From assembly GCA_031549115.1 (NCBI GenBank), contig JAVBQJ010000166.1, positions 1-14,046 of the forward strand: a stretch of DNA of 14,046 nucleotides. Reading direction: 5' to 3'. The notes under the pieces were generated by a model. That model had not been told where the DNA came from. It did not search any database and saw only the letters and a list, made by a program, of their open reading frames with translations. Position numbers and translations under genes: made by a program. Positions 6,219 to 14,046 of this stretch are shown here, piece after piece; position 1 is the stretch's first letter, and each line of letters opens with the position of its first letter. This stretch comes from JAVBQJ01 sp031549115 (lineage in GTDB: Bacteria > Verrucomicrobiota > Lentisphaeria > Victivallales > Victivallaceae).

Positions 6219-6548
6219 ATGAGCAAGGAAAAAGTAGAATATCTCGATCCGGTGCATCCGGGAGAAGTCCTGTGGCTTGATTTTATGGAGCCGCTGGGGC
6301 TGTCTCAGAATAAGTTGGCCCATGAAATCGGAGTATCGCCGCGGCGAATCAACGAAATCATCCATGGGAAGCGGGGGATTACCGCAGATACCGCGATGCG
6401 GCTTTCCCGGTTTTTCGGGACCAGCGCCAAGATGTGGCTGGGACTCCAAGCGGAATACGAGTTGGATTGCCTGAAGCGTGACGAACGTGAAGGCAAAACC
6501 TTGTATTCTATGATCAAGTCGTTCAAACCGGCCGCAGCCATGATTTGA
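6219..6548 (+). CDS. higA: HigA antitoxin, XRE-family DNA-binding protein
   Basis: HigA neutralises HigB and represses the higBA promoter. This 109-residue protein begins with the HigA-type lead VHPGEVLWLDFMEPLGLSQN. A helix-turn-helix follows at about residues 28-60 (LSQNKLAHEIGVSPRRINEI, then IHGKRGITADTAMRLSRFFG), and then the conserved WLGLQAEYEL. The length is normal and no residue of the motif seems lost. The ATG is preceded by GGGAGG at seven bases and stands 16 bases after the higB stop. Because higB is broken, this is now an orphan antitoxin. It may still be made from the promoter at 5601 if transcription passes the hairpins of the element, and may still control that promoter. Confidence 0.95.
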   Translation: MSKEKVEYLDPVHPGEVLWLDFMEPLGLSQNKLAHEIGVSPRRINEIIHGKRGITADTAMRLSRFFGTSAKMWLGLQAEYELDCLKRDEREGKTLYSMIKSFKPAAAMI

Positions 6549-6573
6549 ATGAAATAATAGCGAATAAATGGTG

Positions 6574-6607
6574 AAGCGGCGATGATGCCCGCTTTGCCCG
6601 AATTTTT
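6574..6607 (+). terminator. Weak candidate terminator of higBA
   Basis: AAGCGG (6574-6579) pairs with CCGCTT (6589-6594) around nine bases, and ATTTTT follows at 6602-6607 after a short gap. The stem is short and the T run is seven bases away, so this is a weak candidate. It lies between higA and the oppositely oriented tRNA gene. Confidence 0.3.
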
Positions 6608-6617
6608 GACAAAAAAA

Positions 6618-6693
6618 TGGTACGCCCACCAGGACTCGAACCTGGGACCCAATGATTAAGAGTCATTTGCTCTACCGACTGAGCTATGAGCGC
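6618..6693 (-). tRNA. tRNA-Lys (anticodon CTT)
   Basis: The minus strand folds into a full 76-base tRNA with encoded CCA. The acceptor stem is GCGCTCA with TGGGCGT. The D arm is GCTC/GAGC. The anticodon stem is AATGA/TCATT with loop CTCTTAA, giving anticodon CTT for the lysine codon AAG. The variable loop is GGGTC, and the T arm is CCAGG/CCTGG with loop TTCGAGT. All invariant positions checked are present (T8, G18-G19, T33, TTC in the T loop). The first acceptor pair is G1-U72 and there is a U5-G68 pair, which is somewhat unusual but does not break the fold. Confidence 0.96.
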
Positions 6694-6714
6694 ACATGTC
6701 TTTCGACATCGTTT

Positions 6715-6742
6715 AATTTAACCCTTTTTAGGGAAAATGCAA
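6715..6742 (-). promoter_or_regulatory. Candidate tRNA-Lys promoter
   Basis: On the minus strand TTGCAT (6737-6742) and TAAATT (6715-6720) are 16 bases apart, placing a start about 15 bases before the mature tRNA 5' end. The spacer contains CCCTAAAAAGGG (6722-6733), a short palindrome that might instead be a weak remnant of a terminator of the glycosidase gene upstream. Confidence 0.5.
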
Positions 6743-6790
6743 GCTCGGCGCCTGGGAAAATAATCACTTTTTTCGCTGCCGTCCCGGCGG

Positions 6791-8785
6791 TCAGTCGGCA
6801 TCGGTGATTTCCACCATCTGATGACAGGAAAATTCCGCGACATCGAAAATACAGCGGCCGTCCTCCCAGCGGAAAGCCAGCTCCTGCTGCTGCGGCACCA
6901 GGCGGACGCACGAAGGGCGTTGCGGCAGACGTATTTCAAGGCGGCAATCCCGCAACGGCAGCAGCTCTTCGATCACCGGGATCGGACGCCGGAAATGCGG
7001 CAGTTCCGAGTCGCCGCCCCGTACCACCTTATTGGCGTACAATAAATGCAGGATCCGGCGTTTCCGGTCCGGCTGACGGCGCAGCATGATTCGCGCTTCC
7101 GACGGCAGATTGCTTTTCACCAGCCGCTCCGGGAGCAGCGAAAACAGGATTTTTTCCAGATGCTGCCGCAATGTGACCGCCCCGGTATCGTGATAGATGC
7201 CGAAAAGCGCATGGGCCAGGTAGACCGCATTGCCATAACGCACCGCCGCCGCTTCCGGCGGTCGATCCAGCCGGTCGGGCGCATGCTGGTGGGAACAGAA
7301 GTGGCGGAAGTCGCGGTTGAAATAGGGATTCGCCACCCGGCTCAGGATTTCACCGTCGGTCACCCGCAACCGCCGCGCCGGACCGTAAACCACGAACGCC
7401 GCATCGCAGAAATCCGGCTGGAAGGGCTTTTCCGGCAGAAGGTAGGTGGGGTCGTATTCGCCGGCTCCGCGATCTTCAGCGCCGATATTCAGCCAGAAGC
7501 CGTGTCCGTCCGCGGCGAGGGCGCTCGTCCCGGACAGCAGCAGTTTGCCGCCATGGGCAAGGTATTCCCGGAGACGCTGCGCCAGCTCCGTGCCGACGGG
7601 AATCGCGTCCGGCAGGATCACCAGGGGATAACCGGCGAAATCATGATCCGGCGCGATGATATCGAACTGCAGGTGCGATTCCAGCAGAATCCGCGCCGCT
7701 CCGATGTCGCCGGCGCCCGCGGCGGGGGCGAAACCCTCGCGGGTGAGGAGGGCGATTTCCGCACATTTCCGGGTGGCGTCGCACCACGATGCTTTGGCGG
7801 CCACTTCACGGTAGGCGTTGCCGATCAGGCGGCAGGTGGCATGATTCAATTCGCCGGAGGGGTGCAACTGGTCGCCGATGCTGCAACGGGCGCCGACCGC
7901 GAGCATGGTGGCGCACTCGTAACGCAGCGCATTGGGGTGCTTGAAGCCGCCGAATTCGCCCCAGCTGGAGTGGAATTTTCCGGTCATTCCGGCGTATTCC
8001 ATGCCGGTGGTTTCGGCATAGGCGGCGGTCTGGAGGAAGTGGTCGTAGCCCCAGCCGCCGGTCGGCAGGCTCTCCAATTCCAGATGACTGAAGTAATGCA
8101 GCCGGTCGCGCCAGCCCGGACCGAAGTGGCCGCTGTTGTGAAACACCCGCATCGCCGGATTGTTGCGGCGCGTTGCCGCGGTGGCGGCGGCGAAGTAGCG
8201 TTCCAACACCTGATCGGCGAAGTGGCGGCGTTCGGCCGGGTCGGTGGGGTTCATTCCGGCTGCCAGCATACCCTGAACGCACTTCGGACAGCAGCAGGGC
8301 CCCTGCAGCACGATATCGAGGAAGATGCCGTCCGCATCCGGATAACGGTCGACGGCTTCTTCGATCAGGCGGCACAGGTAATCCAGGTACGGCGTATTGA
8401 AGCACAATTTTCGGAATCCGGCTTCCAGGGGGCCGCGCCTGCCCCAGACCGTTTCCGCCGGGTCGGCGGGAACTTCCACCCATTCGGGGTGCAGCAGTGC
8501 CGCGGCATCGTTGGCTCCGGCGCTGACATAGACCGGGACCTCCACCTGGATCGCGTGCGCGGCATCGATCTGGCTGCGCAGCAGGTCGCTCCGCAATTGC
8601 GGATGCATCCGCCCCACTGCGGTGGGGTGGTAGCTCCAGCCATGGTGGCAGACGGAAAAACAGGTGACCGAATCGGCTGCCGCGAGCTGCAGCCGCTCCT
8701 GAAATTCCCCGGCGTTGAAACGCGCTCCGACTTCCGGAATGGCTCCGGCGGTATGAAAGTCCAGGTGGACGCGGCGAAAACTCAT
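6791..8785 (-). CDS. GHL6-like putative glycoside hydrolase with GH42-type C-terminal part
   Basis: A 664-residue protein resembling the hypothetical glycosyl hydrolase 6 group (GHL6), TIM-barrel enzymes whose substrates are largely unknown. The barrel covers about residues 1-330: RRVHLDFHTAGAIPEVG at the start, DGIFLDI with D157 as a candidate catalytic acid, then a Cys cluster GPCCCPKC (C164-C169) that looks metal-binding, and HLELESLPTGGWGYDHF with E236 and E238. Residues ~341-455 (AEIALLTREG ... YPLVILPDAI ... YLAHGGKLLLSG) look like the GH42 trimerisation fold, and a beta-rich tail follows. There is no signal peptide, so it should act in the cytoplasm. The start at 8785 is chosen because GGGAG stands nine bases before it and the family begins here; the frame is open further upstream but that part overlaps the previous gene. 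It is 29 bases after the DUF6067-like gene, last in the operon. Confidence 0.85.
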   Translation of the reverse strand: MSFRRVHLDFHTAGAIPEVGARFNAGEFQERLQLAAADSVTCFSVCHHGWSYHPTAVGRMHPQLRSDLLRSQIDAAHAIQVEVPVYVSAGANDAAALLHPEWVEVPADPAETVWGRRGPLEAGFRKLCFNTPYLDYLCRLIEEAVDRYPDADGIFLDIVLQGPCCCPKCVQGMLAAGMNPTDPAERRHFADQVLERYFAAATAATRRNNPAMRVFHNSGHFGPGWRDRLHYFSHLELESLPTGGWGYDHFLQTAAYAETTGMEYAGMTGKFHSSWGEFGGFKHPNALRYECATMLAVGARCSIGDQLHPSGELNHATCRLIGNAYREVAAKASWCDATRKCAEIALLTREGFAPAAGAGDIGAARILLESHLQFDIIAPDHDFAGYPLVILPDAIPVGTELAQRLREYLAHGGKLLLSGTSALAADGHGFWLNIGAEDRGAGEYDPTYLLPEKPFQPDFCDAAFVVYGPARRLRVTDGEILSRVANPYFNRDFRHFCSHQHAPDRLDRPPEAAAVRYGNAVYLAHALFGIYHDTGAVTLRQHLEKILFSLLPERLVKSNLPSEARIMLRRQPDRKRRILHLLYANKVVRGGDSELPHFRRPIPVIEELLPLRDCRLEIRLPQRPSCVRLVPQQQELAFRWEDGRCIFDVAEFSCHQMVEITDAD

Positions 8786-8814
8786 ACGATATGACTCCCT
8801 TGGTTGCGGTATGG

Positions 8815-11800
8815 TCAGCGTTCTTCCAGAATCAGGAAAACGCCTTGATCGGGGGCGAAGCGAACCGGCTGCGCCGGATCCGCTTCCCCGCCCGGTTGAA
8901 TGCCCGGCAAATCCGGATAATAAGCGTGAATACGGGCCGGATCGAAGCCGAGCGCGGCGTAATCGATCTCCAGCATTGCCTCCGACGCCGGTCGTACCCG
9001 CGGCTCTTCCCGGTTGGCTGCGGTTCCACTCGACAACGGCGCGTACGCCGTATCGAAACGGCCATGGGTTTTGGTATAGCTGCATGCCCGGGTTTCCGGT
9101 AGGTGCCGGGTCTGGCCGAAGTTGATGCCGACGGTGCCGGAAGCGAGCATCTCCGGGGTGATGCCGAGCTCGGCAAGCGGGATGGCGCCTTCGCCGCTCC
9201 AACCGTCACTGCTGCGCTGCGCCCGGTACTGCCAGCGGCCGTTCCAGCCGGGATCGCTGCGGTAAGCGTCGTAAATAACGCCGTCGGCGTTGCCGATCCA
9301 ATGGTAATTGTCGGTCGGTTTTTCCCGGTAGTCGGGCGCGATCAGAATGTCGACCGAATCATCCTCCCAAAGCCGGCCGTCGCGTTCCCGGCGGTCGGCG
9401 CGCGGGGTGGGATTGCCGGGCGATTCGAAGGCGAAGTACAGCATTTTATCGTCGCAGGCCAGATAAAATACGAATGGATCGGGGGCGTCCAGGGCGCTGT
9501 TGATTTGATAGAATTGCACCATGCGCGCCGCCTGTTGCCAACCGGCGTCGGTGAGATCGCCGTCGATGGTGAAAGCCGCGTTCAGGCGGGGAATCCGGAT
9601 CTGTTTGGCGGGTTCCGGCGTCCAGTGCGCCAATACCACCAATGCTTGGCGGGTGTCCGGGTTGCGGTAAGTGGTGATTTTTACCTCCGGGTTATCGGCG
9701 CGGACCGGGGAGTTTTCCAGCCAGTAGCCGTACATGTCGGCGTTGGCAATGCCGAAGCTGTCCCACAATTGCCAGATTGCGGTGGTCGCGGAGCTGCCGT
9801 CTTTGCGCCAGTTCATCCCGTACAGCATGCCGCGGAAGAAGTTGCCCGCGTTCGAACCGTTCAATTGTTCCCCGGTCAGGCCGAACGGCAAGCCGGAAAT
9901 TTCGGTCAGCCAATAATCCGGGGCGGCGCTGTAATCGTACATCTCACCGAGCCACAGATCCGACAGAAACGGCAGGTGTTCCATATGCAGACTCAGATTT
10001 CCGGTTTCGGTGTGGCTCCAGTCGAAGTTGTCCATCGCGTGAAAGTTGATCCGGTAGTCGGGCCGTTCGTTCGCCATCACCTGCGCGGCACGGCGGAGAA
10101 TGACCCGGTCGTAGCCGATTCCATCCAGATATAGTCCCCGGATAGCGAAGTTGCGCAGCAGCCAGCCGATGCTCTCGACATAATAATTGGCCAGGCGCGA
10201 ATCGCCTCGGGTGGCAATGGCGGCGTCGATCTGATTCAACGGCCCGTCGACGGTATTGGCGTCCAACGGCTGCATCCAGGCCGGGATGTAATTGTCCTCC
10301 AGGTGTTCGACCAGATAGGGATAGCCGCCGCCCGACGCGGTGATCCGGTGGGCGCTGTGAATGCTGTAGACGAACGCCGACGGTGCGAAAATTTCCGTGC
10401 CGAGCGAACGCATCGCCCACAACTCCCACGCCCGTGATGAAATTTCCCGCAGCGTGTAGTAGATTTCCACATCCGCCGGAGCCAGTTTGCCGTCGATGGT
10501 GCAATCGTTGTTGTACTGGTTGCGGCGCAGGCTGTCGACGATATAACGCATTTCGCCGGGGTCGCAAAAGGGGTAGTTGATGTATTTGTTGCCGCGTACG
10601 CCGTGAAACAGATTCCGCATATTGTTGCCGGGAATGCCGGGCCAGCCGCCGCGCCGGGTCGCCCAGTGGCTACGCCAGTCGACCGGCTTGAACGGCGTCA
10701 CCAATAGCCGGAAGCCGAACTCCAGCGGTTGCTCCGCCGCCAGTCGCCGGGGGCCGGTGAAAGCGTCGACCCGGACGGCGTCGGCTGAAGCGGCGACTTC
10801 GGCGCCGCCATGGCCCTCGTTGTACCACCCCTCCGGCAGTCCGGCTTCATACAGTGTTCCCGATGGGTCGAAGACCGCGGTCGCCGGATTCAACCGCAAC
10901 TGCAAACCGGCGTCGATATCGCCGAGCCAAAGCGCGTTGGAGGCTTTCGCTTCCTCCCAGTGCCAGCGGATGGTGTCGGGGCGCTTCGAACCTTTGCGGC
11001 CGAAACCCATCGCGTATGGGGTGGTGTCCGGCGTCATCGGAAGCTCCAGCCGGATATCGGCGATGTCCACATTGCGCGCGGGGAGGAAGCGCAATTCGTA
11101 ATCGAGCCAGCCGTCGTATTCCAGGCGCCCCCGGATATGCAGCGTACCCTCCGGCGCGTGTCCGGCGGCGTGAAAATCCGCAGCGGTTTCACTTCGGCGC
11201 TCCCAAACCAGTTGCCAACCGGAAAACGCCACCGGACCGGCATCGGTAACGACGCGGAATTCCACCGGCGATTGCAGCAGTTCCCGGCCGTTGGAGATGA
11301 TCGAAACGGGCAGGGCGTCGGCGCCGAAGGTCACGCTCCGGTTCAATAATTGCACCGTGTCGCCGTCGAAACGCAGCGGCTGATAGGGCGGCAATACGGT
11401 GGCGGCCTCGCCCGCGGTGGAGTTGAACCAGCCCAGCCGGGTCATGCGTTCGGGGTGGTCCACGCCGCCGTCGGCGAGGAGTTCGCCCGCGACTTCCAGC
11501 GTCACCGCGATTTCGGCGCTGCCGCCGTCGGCGCTATGCAGCGCAACGGTGCCGGTGTAGCGCCCCGCGGCGTCTTCCGGTACGGTCAAAAACAGCCACA
11601 ACGGCTGTACCATGCCTGCCGGGACGTCGACGCGGCGCGTGAACGCTTCGCCGTGATAATCGATGCCGCCGGTATTCAGGCACTGCAACAATTCCTTCGG
11701 TAGAGTCGCTCCATCCGCGCGGACGAAGTTGCCGGCTTCCGGCGTCAGATCGGAAACCGCGCCGCGGACCGCCCAGACACCGAGCTGGAAGGCGAAGTTT

Positions 11801-12519
11801 TCTCCGGGACGGCAAACGGCGGAAAAGTGCGGTGCTTCACCGCGTACGACCCAGTCGACCGGGATATCCCGGCGCATCCGGATCGAACGCTCCCGGGGCT
11901 CCGGGAAGACCATGAAACTTCGTTCCTCCGGGCATTCGGCGGCGAGTGCCGCGGTTTCGGCGGCGGTGGCGCAGACCTCCATCGGGTCGAAGCGCTGAAA
12001 ATCGTCGACCGCTTCCATGGCTTCGACACGGGCCTGCGGCAGTTGCGTTAAAGGGATGGTTTGCAGTTGATTTTGCCGCGCCCAAGCCGGATCGAATTCG
12101 GAGGTGAACGGCAGGTAGTTTCCGGGCGGCGACGTCCATACCTGCGGAATGGGAAACGGGAGAAAATATAAGTAGTAGTTTCCGGCGCCGGCGGCGGGCT
12201 CAAAGACGATTTCGGCTTTTTCCCGGTTCAGTGAACGTACCAGCAGATTCCGGACCCGGTTGCCGGCGACGTCGAACAGCAGCAGCGCTTTGCGCTCCGG
12301 ATCGGCATCGCGCCGCCGCCACGGAATGACGGCGGCGACCCCGTTAGCCATGTTTTCCGCTGCCACCGACAACACGATCCGGTGGTGTCCGAGCGGCTGC
12401 GCGGTCATATCCCACAACGCGGTGCGGTATGGCAGAATTTCCTGGCTGAGACCGGCGGCGTATGCCGCCAGACCGATTCCCGCCGTCACGCCGGCAAGGA
12501 GAAAGCTACGGTAGTTCAT
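8815..12519 (-). CDS. Exported DUF6067/GH123-like putative glycan-active protein with CBM9-like C-terminus
   Basis: A 1234-residue protein with an N-terminal signal sequence (MNYRSFLLAGVTAGIGLAAY, probable cleavage near residue 22-25). Residues ~30-350 are beta-rich. From 359 (MTRLGWFNST) through about 960 it resembles the DUF6067 family, related to GH123-type hydrolases: a beta-sandwich, then a barrel with GNKYINYPFCD, GLYLDGIGYD (D799 a candidate catalytic residue) and INFHAMDNFDWSH. Residues ~975-1165 look like a CBM9-type sugar-binding domain, with IDGDLTDAGW (985-994) and LWEDDSVDILI. The start at 12519 is set by AAGGA seven bases upstream, overlapping the TAA of the pseudopilin gene, and by the signal sequence. 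The frame is open to 12639, but that extension lies inside the pilin gene and is not credible. The substrate is unknown; a glycan processed outside the cytoplasm is the best guess. Confidence 0.85.
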   Translation of the reverse strand: MNYRSFLLAGVTAGIGLAAYAAGLSQEILPYRTALWDMTAQPLGHHRIVLSVAAENMANGVAAVIPWRRRDADPERKALLLFDVAGNRVRNLLVRSLNREKAEIVFEPAAGAGNYYLYFLPFPIPQVWTSPPGNYLPFTSEFDPAWARQNQLQTIPLTQLPQARVEAMEAVDDFQRFDPMEVCATAAETAALAAECPEERSFMVFPEPRERSIRMRRDIPVDWVVRGEAPHFSAVCRPGENFAFQLGVWAVRGAVSDLTPEAGNFVRADGATLPKELLQCLNTGGIDYHGEAFTRRVDVPAGMVQPLWLFLTVPEDAAGRYTGTVALHSADGGSAEIAVTLEVAGELLADGGVDHPERMTRLGWFNSTAGEAATVLPPYQPLRFDGDTVQLLNRSVTFGADALPVSIISNGRELLQSPVEFRVVTDAGPVAFSGWQLVWERRSETAADFHAAGHAPEGTLHIRGRLEYDGWLDYELRFLPARNVDIADIRLELPMTPDTTPYAMGFGRKGSKRPDTIRWHWEEAKASNALWLGDIDAGLQLRLNPATAVFDPSGTLYEAGLPEGWYNEGHGGAEVAASADAVRVDAFTGPRRLAAEQPLEFGFRLLVTPFKPVDWRSHWATRRGGWPGIPGNNMRNLFHGVRGNKYINYPFCDPGEMRYIVDSLRRNQYNNDCTIDGKLAPADVEIYYTLREISSRAWELWAMRSLGTEIFAPSAFVYSIHSAHRITASGGGYPYLVEHLEDNYIPAWMQPLDANTVDGPLNQIDAAIATRGDSRLANYYVESIGWLLRNFAIRGLYLDGIGYDRVILRRAAQVMANERPDYRINFHAMDNFDWSHTETGNLSLHMEHLPFLSDLWLGEMYDYSAAPDYWLTEISGLPFGLTGEQLNGSNAGNFFRGMLYGMNWRKDGSSATTAIWQLWDSFGIANADMYGYWLENSPVRADNPEVKITTYRNPDTRQALVVLAHWTPEPAKQIRIPRLNAAFTIDGDLTDAGWQQAARMVQFYQINSALDAPDPFVFYLACDDKMLYFAFESPGNPTPRADRRERDGRLWEDDSVDILIAPDYREKPTDNYHWIGNADGVIYDAYRSDPGWNGRWQYRAQRSSDGWSGEGAIPLAELGITPEMLASGTVGINFGQTRHLPETRACSYTKTHGRFDTAYAPLSSGTAANREEPRVRPASEAMLEIDYAALGFDPARIHAYYPDLPGIQPGGEADPAQPVRFAPDQGVFLILEER

Positions 12520-12529
12520 GACAAATTCC

Positions 12530-13288
<759 letters not shown>

Positions 13289-13313
13289 GATGATTCCTTT
13301 CTTGGGTTGCCGG

Positions 13314-13331
13314 TTCAAGTATTTATTTGAA
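13314..13331. promoter_or_regulatory. Small inverted repeat at the pseudopilin transcription start
   Basis: TTCAA (13314-13318) and TTGAA (13327-13331) are arranged around eight AT-rich bases, overlapping the -10 box and probable start site of the pseudopilin promoter. It could be a second regulator site but is short enough to be chance. Confidence 0.25.
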
Positions 13332-13359
13332 GTATAGCGGAAAAGGAAACGGTTGTCAA
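13331..13359 (-). promoter_or_regulatory. Strong sigma-70 promoter of the pseudopilin/glycosidase operon
   Basis: On the minus strand a perfect TTGACA (13354-13359) and a near-perfect TATACT (13331-13336) are 17 bases apart. The transcript should begin near 13324, giving a leader of about 35 bases before the pseudopilin ATG. This is the most consensus-like promoter in the window, which fits a gene that is held down by a repressor and highly expressed when induced. Confidence 0.8.
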
Positions 13360-13411
13360 GGGTTTTTGCGGCGAAGCTGCCGGAATCCGTGAAAAAAAGC
13401 CCATTTATGTG

Positions 13412-13431
13412 AAAGTTGGTATACTAACTTT
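13412..13431. promoter_or_regulatory. Candidate GntR-family operator
   Basis: AAAGTTGGTATACTAACTTT is a 20-bp palindrome with nine of ten half-site positions matching (the exception is G7 against T14). It stands alone between the two divergent promoters, 24 bases before the -35 box of the regulator gene and 52 bases before that of the pseudopilin gene. The size, two-fold symmetry and central GTATAC are as expected for a GntR-type dimer. Binding by the neighbouring regulator is inferred from position. Confidence 0.6.
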
Positions 13432-13454
13432 GCAGGGTTGTCGTTCCGGCGCGG

Positions 13455-13483
13455 TTGCAAAAGACAGCGGTGGCGGTTATATT
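13455..13483 (+). promoter_or_regulatory. Promoter of the GntR-type regulator gene
   Basis: TTGCAA (13455-13460) and TATATT (13478-13483) are 17 bases apart. The transcript would begin near 13490, about 20 bases before the ATG. The ribosome site GGAGG (13498-13502) is eight bases before the start. Confidence 0.6.
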
Positions 13484-13510
13484 GCTGTGAAAAAAACGGA
13501 GGTGTTCCGG

Positions 13511-14046
13511 ATGACATTCGAGTATCAGAAAATCGCCGCGGCCTTGCGCGAAGAAATTATCGCCGGCAATCTTGCCTCCGGCGAACGGTTGCCGTCGCGC
13601 CGGGTTCTAAGCGCGCGTTTCGGGGTCAGCGAAATTACCGTCCGCCACGCCGTGACCGAATTGGAGGCGCAGGGGTGGCTCGAGGGGCAGCGGGGGAGGG
13701 GACGCGGGTTATTGGTGCGCCATGCCGAGTTCCCGTCGCCGGAGGGGAGCAATTGGCCGCGCCGGATCAGCCTGGTGAGCTTCTGGCCCTTTGCCGGCAA
13801 TACCGACAGCGATTTGCCGGGGCTCCTGTATTCGCTGGTGCCGACCTTGCATGAATTGAACTTCGGCGTGGAGCTGCTGCCGTGCCAGGACGTCAACGAC
13901 ATGCTCGGGATTCTGAAGTTATGGAATGCCCGGACCCGCCCGGACGGATTGATCGTGCTGCCGGCGCTCACGGGGGAGACCATGCGGCTGATCCGGGGGA
14001 TTCGCAAATACGATCAGCAATACATCCTTCTGACCAGCTCCCAGTG
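13511..14046 (+). CDS. GntR-family regulator with LacI-like effector domain (partial, runs off the window)
   Basis: The first 178 residues of a transcription regulator; the 3' end is beyond the window. Residues 1-71 are a GntR winged helix: YQKIAAALREEIIAGNLASG, ERLPSRRVLSARFGVSEITV, then RHAVTELEAQGWLEGQRGRG. The rest (from about 84: ISLVSFWPF ... PTLHELNFGVELLPC ... RTRPDGLIVLP) looks like the first half of a periplasmic-binding-protein-like sugar sensor, the architecture of AraR-type regulators. The ATG at 13511 has GGAGG at eight bases. It is divergent from the pseudopilin/glycosidase operon and shares a 222-bp control region with it, so it most likely represses that operon until a sugar product is bound. 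Confidence 0.92.
   Translation, partial: MTFEYQKIAAALREEIIAGNLASGERLPSRRVLSARFGVSEITVRHAVTELEAQGWLEGQRGRGRGLLVRHAEFPSPEGSNWPRRISLVSFWPFAGNTDSDLPGLLYSLVPTLHELNFGVELLPCQDVNDMLGILKLWNARTRPDGLIVLPALTGETMRLIRGIRKYDQQYILLTSSQ

Noticed and set aside
6618..6693. tRNA-Lys as an integration site for a genomic island
   Set aside because: No integrase gene and no repeat of the tRNA 3' end is visible in the window.
7046..8794. A 582-residue open frame on the plus strand
   Set aside because: It is antisense to the GHL6-like gene and has no recognisable motif; the minus-strand protein has clear family motifs throughout.
8786..9202. Upstream extension of the GHL6-like frame to 803 residues
   Set aside because: The extra 139 residues overlap the end of the DUF6067-like gene, are Arg-rich and unrelated to the family; the ATG at 8785 has a good ribosome site.
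13438..13854. A 138-residue plus-strand frame over the regulator gene
   Set aside because: It is out of frame with the clear GntR winged-helix protein starting at 13511.

Overview
This GC-rich window (14,046 bp) most likely comes from the Lentisphaerota (Victivallis-like) or a close PVC-group relative. The main reason is the pseudopilin at 12530-13288, with its FTLIELLVVIAIIAILASM start, ALSKAR segment and C-terminal H-X9-DG motif, next to large carbohydrate-active proteins. Pseudopilins of this kind are very numerous in that phylum. The taxonomic call is an inference from protein families and not from a marker gene.

Left part (1-5436, all minus strand): a probable ion and phosphate transport operon, read right to left. 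A possible small secreted protein (5035-5436, with its own promoter) comes first. It is followed by a DUF2062 membrane protein (4343-4903), a DUF47/PhoU-like protein (3696-4346), a PiT phosphate transporter (2622-3674) and a CPA2 cation:proton antiporter with a long cytoplasmic tail (143-2596). The DUF2062 and DUF47 genes overlap by ATGA, and the later gaps are only 21 and 25 bases. The antiporter tail appears to carry two UspA-like domains and a C-terminal PTS EIIA-like domain.

Centre (5437-6700): a HigBA toxin-antitoxin operon on the plus strand whose toxin gene is broken by a 270-bp non-coding element. The element has 35-bp imperfect terminal inverted repeats and is flanked by TA. Removing the element plus one TA restores an uninterrupted HigB frame exactly. 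The antitoxin gene higA is intact. A minus-strand tRNA-Lys(CTT) follows.

Right part (6791-14046): a carbohydrate-use module. A GntR-type regulator with a LacI-like effector domain (13511 to the window end, cut off) is divergent from a pseudopilin gene, which is followed on the minus strand by a 1234-residue exported DUF6067/GH123-like protein with a CBM9-like C-terminus and by a 664-residue GHL6-like putative glycosidase. The divergent intergenic region holds two consensus-like sigma-70 promoters and a 20-bp near-perfect palindrome that is a good candidate operator for the regulator. The likely working is that a surface or secretion-associated pseudopilin and an exported glycan-active enzyme handle a sugar polymer outside the cytoplasm, an apparently cytoplasmic glycosidase finishes it, and the GntR protein senses a product. 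The substrate cannot be told from the sequence.
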